A model generated the notes under the pieces. The model was not told where the DNA came from, did no database searches, and was given only the letters and a program-made list of their open reading frames with translations. From Symsagittifera roscoffensis (taxonomy: Eukaryota; Xenacoelomorpha; Acoela; Convolutidae), in assembly GCF_963678635.1 (NCBI RefSeq), contig NC_087064.1:37395716-37459715 (forward strand): a DNA stretch of 64,000 bases. Reading direction: 5' to 3'. Below are positions 34,201 through 46,200 of this stretch, one piece after another. The position numbers and the translations under genes are program-made. Within the stretch, counting starts at the first letter, position 1. Each line of letters begins with the position of its first letter.

Positions 34201-37200
34201 CATGTTTCGCCTAATTAGTCTTCTATTATGTCGTATGATCAACGAAAATTACTTCTATGAAATTTTTTTTCGTCTTTATGAATGTCTGTTTAAGTATTTA
34301 AAAACGAAGTGATTTTCACTTATGCAGGTGTTGTTTTTTTTTCAGGAAAAGGCTTCAGGTTTTTTCAGGCTCAAATTTACTTTTTCGCGGTTCGACTTTT
34401 AATTTCTTTCAAGCTCCAGTTCAATTCATTTCTTTTGTTAAAAGGAAGACATACTCAACTACCGAACAGCAAAAGTGTATAGGTCACGAAAAACGAATTT
34501 CGGACTTCTTTTTCCCTGAGGAATATAAACTTACATATTAAGCCAGTTTTCTCAAAATGATATAGTTTTCTGAAAAAAGTGCCCGTCAGCAATATTTTTT
34601 GAATTTCAACCAGCTTCAAGTTGGTATATTTTTTCTTCGAAGTTTGAAACTGTGTCCTTGTACTTTTTTCCGACCTTCAATTGGCTATTCAAGTGTTTTC
34701 GGCTTAGTTTTTTCTTCATTACTCTTGTTCCGATGCTAATCAAATATTTTTACGATTGCGATTAGGAAGCGTTATCAACTCGAAATATAGAGTTTAACAG
34801 AATCATTTGTATCTTGGTTCACAATGAATTCAAACGTCAATGCGTGTCCGGCTCTTAGCTGTGGATGAAGAATACGCCTGGGACGTCAAAGGTCGTAGGT
34901 TCGAATCTGACTGGGAATAGCTTTTTAAACTGGAAATTTCCTCACAAGAATTGTCGGCCTATAGTTTGTCAGCATATGTTTGTCGGCTTAGTTGCCTCAT
35001 CGTAGAATGATTTTTCAACGCAATTTTTGCTGACCTTGCTCAAGTGTTTTAAATTATTGCAGCAAAATTTAATTTTTACTAGCTTTTTCTAAAATTGCTG
35101 TTCCTATTTTTTTCGCTTAAAAACCTTTTTCGGCTTAAATGTTTTGCGCTATATTTTATGGGCTTCGTGACCTAATTTGGGGTCATTTCAAGGGAAGCAT
35201 TTTTTGCATTTTGGAATGAAGCATGCTCCATTCGGGAACGCAAAAAATGCTAAAATTCGTAGAATAGAATTTATAGATCAAATTTTTTCATGATAATTTC
35301 TAAGGGAGATTATTCAAGTTTCGTCGGCTCAGTTGCCACTTTTTGATAATTTTTAAATTGTGGATTTTTGAAAAAAATTTCAAAACTTTTTTTTGGACTT
35401 GGTGGGGCTTGCTTTTAATTTTTGCTGGCTAGCACTGCTATTTTAATGTTGTATCGCTGGTGGCGACGATTTCCGCTTCGCCTCTGTTTAAATTTTAATT
35501 TCAACTATTTTTATTCGAGTGTAGCGCAGTGAGATTGTACGATGTAACTTTTTTTTCCAATTAAAAGTGCTACTTTTGGTGGCAATTTTGAGATAGTAGG
35601 CTGCATAAGCAGTACGTTCACATGTGCTGTAAACATTTGTTCAGTAATAAGTTAACATAGTGGATACTTTTCTATTCATCAATTGAACCGAAAAAGCTAT
35701 TTGTTTTTATACAACAGGTCAATAAATTACATCCCATTTTAGAAATTTTCCAACGAGATATGCTTCGCACGCTTTTGAAATGCTTAATTTATATGCAATA
35801 TTGCTCAATGAATTCTAATTCGTTACATGCGAAGTTAGTTTGGTTGCCTTTAGTTTATTACGGGGACCGATCGTTTAGCAGACCAACCTTTTTGCATAAA
35901 AAGTGAAAAATGAGTCTTTTAGCAGACCAACGTAATGAAGTGATGCATGATTGATTGATACACTGAAAAATTCGCTCAGTGTTGGGCCGAATATCCCCAA
36001 TTAAGACAATTACCTCACGATTTGTCAACCAAACTACAACTTCCATGACACCTTAGTCTAAACTAGCGGCAGAACAAAGATTTACGCGCACAATAACTCC
36101 GCCGAATGGAAGCGCAGCGGAGTAAGCGGTCGTTTGTCGCCAAGCCAGCGTTTGAAGTTAGCGTTCGGACTTGCTAATTGTTCTGAGTTTGCTAAAAAGA
36201 TTGGTCTGCTAAAAAGCCAGTATTCTAAAACTCCTAGCATTGTTTATTACATCCGAATAATTATATGCAAATTGATTTTTGTGCATTTTAAAGCCCGCCT
36301 TTCTTTGCCGTTTTCTCTGTCGTGTTTGGGAAGTAAATTTTTCTAAGTTTCTGACGGTGATTTTGTCCGAAGTTCATAGAAACTGGTTCGTTTTTCCACT
36401 TGACTCAAATAAAAGTTCTCAGACAAGAGACTCTTGCGAAAAATAACTAATTTTTATTCTATCAACATAATTTAAACATGGATTCAAGCGAATTGGAACA
36501 GTTTCTTTCCGAAAGTATGCATCGGGATAGTTACCATCGGTTGAAAAAGAAGTAAGTCTAACAACCATCTGCGCTGACATCTGGAAGTAAGTCTAACAAA
36601 CGTCAAGGCTGTATTCAGTGCGGATTGTTATAAAAAAGCGTTTCGATAGAAAGTGAGTCGTGTCTCCTTTTTTGCGGCAATAAGATCTTGAAAGTAATGT
36701 AAGACCAAGCGCTTGAAACCATATATGCCATTTGATGCTTGAACGGGCCATTAAAATGTTGTTAGGCAAATAATTTATTTAAAGGTCCTGTACACGTGTA
36801 CAACTCGATCTTTAAAAACGAAACCAGCTCAAATTAAATGTTTTGGTTACAGGGGCTGTTTTTAATTAATTTTTTATGCTTTGATTTAGAGGCCAGGCTG
36901 CGGCGAGAGACAAAAAAGTATCTGACAATGTGAGAGAAATGGGCGAAAAACTCAAACAGTTGGATACGTAAGTTAAGCTCTACCTGATTCATGAACTACT
37001 AATTAAGACAACCTTAAAAAGAGTTTGAAAGTTAGATTTTATTACACTTGCGAAAGCAAATGTTTTGTAATCGGGAACTAGATATTTTTTTCCTGTAAAC
37101 AACTTTTACAAATTTTCATCTTGCTGTATTTCTGATCTTAACTTCCAAGTTCCTTCGCACTTGGCCTGGAGGTAACTCAGTCGCCTTTGCAACCTAAGGT

Positions 37201-40200
37201 CTGGGATTCCAATAACGGCTGGACCTTTTTTTTCAATAAGCATGCAAATGAATTTTTTTTTAGTAAAACTTGATTTGTCGGGTTTTCGTTATCTGATCAA
37301 GTTCTGTCGGCTAAGTTGCCATATCACGGATATTCTTGTGCTGAAAGCAAGTATCATGGTAGTTGCAAGATGTGTTCATTGTAGTTTTAAGGGGATTTGA
37401 AACTTTTCAATTAAATCATATTTTTCCGGCTCAACTGGTGTCTTCTGTTTCCGCTTCGTAAATTTTCTTCCGTTGCTAATTTGAAATTCAATTTTTTTTG
37501 CCTGGCAAGTTTGCCTAGAAAGCCTGTTTTGATAAACAGGTATTAAAAAAATGTATGAGATAGTATTTTTTGTTGTTATTTTTTCTTTTGACACTCTTTG
37601 GAGGACACTTTTTTTACCTTTTGCAAAAGTGTTAGTTTTTCCCGTAGGCTCTTTTTACTTTACATCTCTGTCTGCAGCCTTCAAAAAAGTCTGCGGAGGG
37701 AAATTTTTGACCCATGTTTTTGATTTTTCTTTTCTCAAAAATCACCTCGCAAATCTGAAAATCTGGTTTCAATGAATAGAACGGATTTGAAAAGCTCCCC
37801 AGCATAAGCAGCTACGCTCAATTTTTTATTTGCACAAATTTATATCCCTTGAAATAGTAAATTTTTTGACCGTTTTTTAAATCTTTTTGGCTTTTCTCGG
37901 AAACTAGGCTCCCAAATAAGATTTTGTGGGTTCAATAGAGATAGCGGGCAGTGAGAAGCTCCCCTGCTTTAGTGGCCTGGCCACTCAGCCACTCACTTTT
38001 TTTAACACAAAAAGTTGTTTCAAATCCGCTTATGCTGGGGAGCTTTTCAATCCGTTCTATTCATTGAAACCAAATTTCCAGATGCACTCGAAAAAGTTAT
38101 GCCCTGAGATGTTGGGGTCAATTTGATGAAGTGGTAAGTGCTGTTGTATATGCGACTACGCCCAATTGTTTTGACACAAAAAGTTATGATTTTTTTGAAT
38201 GTTTTGTTTTTCTCGAGAACTACCCTCCGAAATCTGAGTTCTTGAGTTCAATCTAATTTGCAGGTTGCGTGAATCTCTTCTGCATAACCGGCTACTCCCT
38301 AAAAAGCTATGACTTTGGAAGTGTCAAATTTTTGATTCGTTGAACTTTCTTGCTAACTATACTGCCAAAACTGATATCGTAGGGTTAATAGATAAAACAC
38401 CTTGTTGAACGACTTTCTTATAAATGGCTGCGCCAAATTTTTTTAAAGAAAAAATTTATGGCCTTAAACAACTCAAAAGTTATGAAACGTGTACCGTTTT
38501 TTGGAAACTTTTAATTTTTCTTGAAATTTAACGTGATACTTGTCAGGTTAAGTGTTCAATCGAGAAACGCGCTTTTTAAATCTGCTCTTTAGAGGTGATG
38601 GCCTGCTTTTTGCAGAAAAAAGTTATTGATTTCAGAAAGTCAAGTTTTTGAACTTTTGCAGTTTTTTTGAACTTTCTGAAAAACTACGATATCAAATCTG
38701 CGATGGAAAGTTAAAGTCAAAGAACCGGTTGCGAGCATTTTTCCTATAGTAGTGGCGTCTCCTTATTTTTTGTTATAAAAATGTTGTGCTGGGGAAATTC
38801 CATTATCTCAAAAGTTTTCGCTCTTTCACCTATTTTAGTAGAGAAACAACCAAAATTTTCAGCAAGTGCAATTTTTGGAATCGCACATTTTGTACCGCAT
38901 CAGTATAGCAAGCTCAAACAGTATCACACACGTTCCTCCAACTTTAGCCGGGCCCCATAGTTGTTTTTAATCGAAACGTACATAAATGTTGATTCACCTA
39001 GTTTTTTTTTCATTTCAAACTTTTTTTAAATGTTTATTGTATCGCAAGTGGTGCGAAGCTCAGCTTCGCCTCTGTGTGGTGAAAATGGAAATAGCCTACA
39101 TTGATTGATTCTCTAAATTTCCGGAAACTTTCAGGGACAAAGAGGCAATTTTCACGTAAACGAATTCTCATAAATGGCATCAAGTATCCCAAATTTTTAC
39201 TCACCGGCTCATTCAAACTTTTAAGAGGTCCATGTGAAGATGTTCCTCGTTTCCTTCTATTTTTTATATTAGATTCATTTGATTATGACTAGAAATCATT
39301 TTGCAAGTTTTTGACGTCTGGCCTGGCGTTGTCGCTTGTAAAATATTAGGCATGATTTTCTTCTCATTTTATTTGCAAAATGTGGACACGAGCATGAACC
39401 GTTGTTAAGAGTCGATGAACGTGGTTTTTTTGTTTTTGATTTAAAAGTTCAGTGCAGCAAAAATGTAAAGGTCGCGAAAAACGTGTCGACTTCTAATTTC
39501 GAAAACGCAATTTAATTTTCAGATTTCCCAGCTAAGTGAAAGTTATACCTATTGATCTAGTTTTCTCTAAGTGGGGTAATTTAATTGAAAAAGAGTCAAA
39601 CATAAATTGGAAAGAGCTTTCAGGCTAATTATTATTTTCTTGGAGTTTCGAAGTTTGAGACTTTTTCAAAAAAAAACATCATTGGTTTTTCTGTTTTCTA
39701 GCGTTTATTGACTATTTCCTAACTGTATGTTGGCTATGTTGGATTAAGTGTCAATGAACGTAGTGAAGACACTTATATAAGTCGCAATAATTGTTTTCAG
39801 GAAAAATTTGTTGACACCCAACTTTGATTTTTCGCGATTTCATTTCAAATTCATTTGCTAAAAGGTCGGCAAACTGCGCTATCCAATTATAAAGGCGGAA
39901 ATGGATTTCAGAAGTGGATTTTCTCAAGCGGAATAAAGAATTTACCCATTGATACACTATTCTTATATTGGGATAATTTTGATGATTTTCAAATTTACAG
40001 AAATCAATTACAAATACTAAAGCAAAGAAGTTCAATTTCAATCTGAAGCACTGCACGGAACAAATAAAATTTTCTGTTATTTACTGTTTCCTTGCGTTCA
40101 TCGGCATTTTTCAACTGTCTGGTGGTTATGTTTGAAGTATTCGTCGAAGTGGTTCACCTAACGTTCTCAGTTGTTTTGCTGCTTCTGAATCTGTATATCA

Positions 40201-43200
40201 TGTTCAAATTCTTAAATGCTCTGCTGTCAAATCCATTAGTAAAATTGGTTACGATTAAACTTATCATCTTTTTCTGAGATAATGAATAACACTTTTGATT
40301 GCTTTCAGCACCAAGTACGATGTGACCAATTTGATCCTGGCCACTGACATCCCAGAAAACCCTAGAAACACACTAGTAAGTATATATCGCCCGCGTAACA
40401 AGTAATAATTAAACTCCTGTCTGTCTCATAATAACTCCTGTATAATTTGAAACTGAAAGCATAAGCGTGGTCCAGAAATATGATGCGTAGCTTCTTAGAT
40501 GATCCGGAGTCTAAAAGCAACTGTCTTTAAGTTTTGACCCCGACAGACAAGTTTTTGAGTTATATGGTGCAATGGGTAGTTTGAGTATGAAAACTAGATC
40601 TAGATAAGTCCTTGTCTTCGCACAAGCAATCGTTTGTGTGAGTAAAACGACTTCATTTTTCTAAACGTACTCGCATTAATAAGTGCTCAATTTCAGTATC
40701 CGTGTACTAACTGCGCTAAGCATTGGCGTTCCCTCCCCTGAACTCTGGTAGCCAAATTTTCTCAAAAGGTCCACATTTGCTACAATTTTACGAATCAATT
40801 TCTTATTTAGTTTTAAAAGCGTTTTCGGCGCCACTGTAAATTGAACTTGCTGAAATAGCGCACTAGTTAGATTCCAGTCGGGACCTGTTTTTTGTGGAAA
40901 CTGAAAATTTAATAGACTTTCACGTCTGCCAGTTTTTGTCGGCTTAGGTCCCGAAGAAAGATTCAATTTCTTTTTAACATTTTGAAAGCTCTTTGTAAAG
41001 TTTCTAATGGTGCAGGTAATTTTGTTCCAGGAAGAACGATTTTTTTAAGTTTTTTTTGTTCAATTTTTGCTTTTCCTTTCATTTGTTGCTGGTCATAATC
41101 ATTCATTTTGTATCGCATGTGTTTGTTTGTTTTATTAAGAGTAATAAACGTAGTGAAGACTCATGTAGTTTTTAATGATTTTTTTGTCTTTAAATTTGTT
41201 CACGCTCAATTTTGATTTTTCGCAGTTTGACTTGTGATTTCTTTTAATGTTCAGTGCATTTCTGTTGTTAGAAGGAAAGCAAACGTCACTATCGAACAGC
41301 AAAAGAGTAAAGGTCACGAAAAGCATGATCGACTTCTAATTTCAAAAATGGAAATTAATTATCAGAATTTCCAGCGAAAAAAAGTTTTACCTATTGATCC
41401 AGTTTTCTCAAATTGTTGTTCGAAATTCAAAGTTGAAGATTTTTGAAAAAACGAGTTCATTACTTTTTTTCAACTGTCAGTTGGCTATGTTTGCATTTTG
41501 AAGCTCTCTCTTGCCAATTTTGTCTGTGTTTGCTAAGTGCGGTTTTGACTGTGTGCCAAATTTCTAAGCTATTAGGCGATGTCATTAAAAGATTCAGGCT
41601 TTCGGATGGATTTGTCGAGGGGTTGGGGAGCCGTTGTAATCTCAGATTTGCAGATTTCATGAGCATCTTTATAGTATATTTGTATATTACTTTGAGATCA
41701 TAGAGAGGAAGATAAGGATGTCAGTTTGTGCTCGCTCGCGTTGTTTGTTCATTTTGAAATAATTTCTACATACTTGCCAGTATATGAAACTCATTCGGTA
41801 AAATGTTTGTCTGAGGAGCATTTGGGAATGGTCCCATATAAAAACTACAATTTTAATTAACTTGTTCATTATGAAAGCAAAGATGTTGTGAAGTGATGTT
41901 TATTGGCATCTCTTGTCAGGTAATTGGGACGGATCACGCTCTGTAATTGGTACGGATCACGCTCTGAAAATTGCGCTCAATTTTGAAATTTTGCGGTTTG
42001 ACTTGTGATGTTTTTTAAAGTTCAGTGCCTTTCAATTAATGAAAGGAAGGAAAACTCCACTATCGAACAGCAAAAGTGTAAGGGTCACGGAAAACGTGAT
42101 CCGCTTCTAATTTCGAAAATGGAAATTAATTATCAGATATCCCAGCGAAATAAAAGTTTTACTATTGATCCAGTTTTCTTAAATTGGGTTAATTTCTTTT
42201 AAAGTTCAGTGCATTTCTGTTGTTAGAAGGAAGGCAAACTCCACTATGGAGCAGCAAAAGTGTAAAGGTCACGAAAAACGTGATTGACTTCTACTTTCGA
42301 AAATGAAAATTAATTTTATCAGATTTCCCAGCGAAAAAAAGTTGTACCTATTGACCCAGTTTTCTCAAATTGGGTTAATTTTAACAAAAAATTGTCCATA
42401 ATAAATTGTTCTACATATTTAAAGAGCTTTTAGGCCATCTATTTTTTTCTTCGAAAATAAAATGTTAAAGATTTTTGAAAAAACAAGTTCGTTTTTTTTC
42501 TAGTTTTCTTGCGTTCATTACTCTTTTCCAATTGTCAGTTGGCTATGTTTTTTTTTGTTGTAGAAAAGTCGATGTAGACATCGGAAAAATCCGTTTTATG
42601 AATTTTTTTGTAAAAATTTCATCACTATTCTCAAAAACTACTATCTAAATCTGATATTAAGTACTCAAGTGAAAAGAAGGGGTACAAACCTTCCCTGAAT
42701 AAGAAGCTAGTCCCATGCTTTAGTAGAGAAAAGTTTATGGATTTAGGAAAACTCAAATTTTTAATTTTTGATCGGTTTTTGAATCTTTCTCAGTTTTGTC
42801 GAAAACTACCCAGCCAAATCTTAGATAACTAATTTGAAATTGAAATTGCGAGTAGCAGTTTTCTTGCCTAAATAAGCGGCTAAACACCTACTTCAGCAGA
42901 GAATCACTAGGGTTTCGCTTAGCGTCTTTTTTTTAAACTAAAATTTACGCATTTCGATGGCAGTAAAACATATTATTAAAATTATTAAAATCGGTGAATC
43001 AAGCATGGTTACACGTCAGTATTTAGACAACCGCGTATTCAGACTGGTCAGTATTTAGACAAAGAAGAAATTAATAAATAATTATTATTTATTTTGGATT
43101 ATTTATGTCTTTTCTCGATTCTGATTGGTTCATACAGTATTTGTCTAAATACTGACGAGTATGAATACGCGGCTGTCTAAATACTGGCTGCACTCCATCT

Positions 43201-46200
43201 AGCATTAACTGGGCCACTTATTATTAACTGGGCCGTGCAATATGGTTTGAATTCTATTTAGCTCTGTTTTCCGATTCATTTCAGAAGTGGATTTCAATTC
43301 ACGCTCTCCTGGTTTTGGTGCTGCTTTTTACCGTTTTTTCTTTAAGGTGCAATTGCGTATTAAGAGTGGCTGAAGGTAGTTCAGCCTCTTTTGTAGGTTG
43401 CGATGATTTTTTTAAAGTTTTTTTTGTTGAAAAAGTCCTAAAATTTGTTCAGGCGCGTCAGACTAAAAATCGAGAATTGTTTTGCTTCTTTAAGAAGCAA
43501 AGGGTTAACGAGCCGCAAATTTTAGGCCCAGCTGTAGCAGAATGTACCGGAATGCCGGAAATTTTATCGAATCGGGCCGTCTCTAAGACCGAAATCATTG
43601 TAGTTACATTTAATACGTTTATGAAATTCATCTTCGGAGGAAGATTATTCCAAAACTTTTAAGTTCTGCCTATCTGAAGTTTTTGTTACTTTGAGGTAGG
43701 CTTGGCCATTTTTTCTCGGGTATATTTCTTAAGCGTAGAATTTTTTCGGGTTTTCCGCAAGTTTCAAGTAATGTCTTTTATGATTATTTTGGTGGAAATT
43801 GGGGAAATTTTAATTGAAACAGTAAATATCAGATTTCCCAGCGAATGAAAATTTTCACCTATTGACCCAGTTTTCTCAAACTGGGTTAGTTTTATAAAAA
43901 AAAAGTACTAAATTTTGTACAATTTTAATGCATATGGCTCAAATTTGAAAAGATATTCGAATTGATAATGCATATGGCTCAAATTTGAAAAGATATTCGA
44001 ATTGATATTTTTTTTGCAAAGTTATTACACCCGCCAGCTTCAGCATTCATAGTGTTATGGTACTACTATTCTTTTTTGCCAAACCTCAATATATCTCGCC
44101 TTGTTTTTGGAATTGGATAATTTAAACGTTCTTTGTTTTCACGTTTTTCATTTTCATATATGCAAAGTTGTGTCGACGTCTTCATTTTCGTATTCTCCAA
44201 GTTAATACATGCAAAATCGTGTCTATTTGTATTTGGTGCCATTTATCCTACATCGCATTGTGAATTTTACGAGCATATGTAGCTGCTTTATTTGTGCCAA
44301 TGTTAAGAAATTGTCAAGGGTCCGTGGCTACGTTTTTTAAAGGCTTATTTGTGTCCTATTTTTCTTTGTAGTGCTGCTTTTTTGTCGGCTTCTGGCTAGT
44401 GTTTGCGAAAGCGCAGCTTTGCCTCTGTGTAGTGATTTGACTTTGGTACTCTTTTGGCGGTTCCATGGCGTTTTACCAGATTCCAATGTGCTTTATGCCA
44501 TTCCACCGTACGTCATACCATTTTGCCCACCGCAAGTTTAACCCATATATAGAGCAATTAAAACTTACCCCATTACTTTGAAAAATTTAAGAAAAAATGA
44601 GTTTTATGTTCAGCTCGTGATTTCTTTCATTTAAGAGCTCGGCAAACGTCATAAATCTTGCGGTTCAAGGCTGAGTTTCGATTGAGGGCTTGAAACTGAA
44701 ATCGCTACCGTTCATCTGTGCTGTAGAGATTTGGGGTCTTATGCACAAAACGGCCCAAAATCAATTTTTTTACATCGTAAGCTGGAAATTATGCGATCAA
44801 ATTTGACTGGGTAATTTTAGCCAATCAAATTCAAGTTACACGGTCAGGCATTCCGATTAACTTTTCTAGCAGATAAAAATATTAGCCGAAATTGCCGAAA
44901 AGGTGGAACTTTGAGTCAAATTGTCAAATTAATTTTGAGTCACTTGTGAAACCTTGCCCAGACAAGCAAAATACAGTACAATTTTCTTTATCATTTCGGC
45001 TAATAATTTTATCTGCTTGAAATTTCAATTGAAATGGCAGAAAATGTCGATGAAACTAGATTGGTTAATTAGCCAATCAAATTCATCCACAATAATTTCA
45101 GTTCAAGACATGTAGAAATAATGAAATTGGGCCGTTTAGTGCATAAGACCCGAGATTTGGGCCGAGAATGCGTTGAGCGCTGCTCTTTCGCATTCGGATA
45201 GATTGCATTGTGGCTCCGCCTTTTGAAATAGCTCTAACAGACTGTTCCATAAAAATTTATAATTGTGATTACCTTCCTTAGGGAGCAGAGAATTGATGTG
45301 TGGGTAAAAGCCTGCTATCTACGATTTTTATGCAGTGGATGAAACTGCATCGGACAAATTTGAAGGTTTCCTTGCAAAGCCATAGGTCTGTGTTCAGTTA
45401 TATTACTTTAACATTGTCGTGGTCGCCATAAATAAAGACTCTCTCAGTATATTCAATCCCGCTATCGAATAGACGAAAATATTTGTACAGTTTAGGCAAT
45501 TCGAAGTGCTTGTCGAATATTGGTGTAGCTAAGGGCTTTTCAACCGTTTTCTGCCATTAGAACACCCTGTGAGAACTTACATCATTCGTTGCAAGTGTTT
45601 TTTGCTTTCGATGCGTTAATCCACATATAATATCCGCCTATTGTGATTAAGTTAGCAATAAATTAAATGATAAATTGATTAGTTTTTATGTTTCTTTTGT
45701 TTTCAGTTACTGATATTGGCGATTAAAACATGCTAATTGTGTTAAATGCTATTTTTTAAGCAAAATTGCTCGGATTACGAAGCGAGGCAAATTATAAGTC
45801 TACATGGTAGAACTCAAATTGAATTAACACTTCCAAACCTGTTCCGTGCGATGAACGATAAAAGCTAGTTGTGGAATAATTTGGCATGTTGCAATTGCTT
45901 AGAGAAAAATAGGGTAAAGCGGTATAGAGTAAAATGGCATGGGGTAGGATGGAATTGGGTAAATTGTTCTACCAATTTGATGACTATAAATCGAAATGGA
46001 ATAAGTGATGCGCGATATATTTTGTTCTATATGCACAATATACTTCAAACAAAAGTGAGGCAAGCAGTTTGGTCTTTTTTATGCGTTTCAACGAGCAAAA
46101 TATATCACGTGGTGCTTTATATAGCCTGTGGGGGAATAAATTGTAGAATAAAAATTTTAAAAAATTCTCTCGTTTTCTCTTTTTGACGGGATTTTTGCCA

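Larger units (their letters stand above)
34086..36488 (+). other. ATG16L1 intron 5
   Basis: It holds a dispersed-repeat copy (34340-34740), a tRNA-like SINE head (34850-34925), a related SINE body (about 35310-35345) and a partial MITE (35862-36224). No gene was recognised in it. Confidence 0.6.
36968..40308 (+). other. ATG16L1 intron 7
   Basis: It contains a SINE-like copy (37145-37320), a short inverted repeat (37755-38085), diverged tandem repeats (37780-38900), a palindromic motif (39053-39069) and two copies of the hairpin-headed dispersed repeat (39405-39743 and 39744 to about 39860). No gene was recognised. Confidence 0.6.

Noticed and set aside
34855-34925. Functional tRNA gene
   Set aside because: Box-like segments are present, but the T stem and acceptor stem do not pair and the anticodon arm is not formed. 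A tRNA-derived SINE head fits better.
36478-36551. Start of a separate gene at the ATG at 36478
   Set aside because: The frame is open from this ATG, but the phase and direction fit continuation of the ATG16L1 coiled coil into the linker. An alternative promoter remains possible but is not supported.
40092-40277. Hydrophobic 61-codon frame as a membrane protein
   Set aside because: It is AT-rich with a T-biased composition, lacks splice context and a family match, and lies just upstream of exon 8 in the intron.
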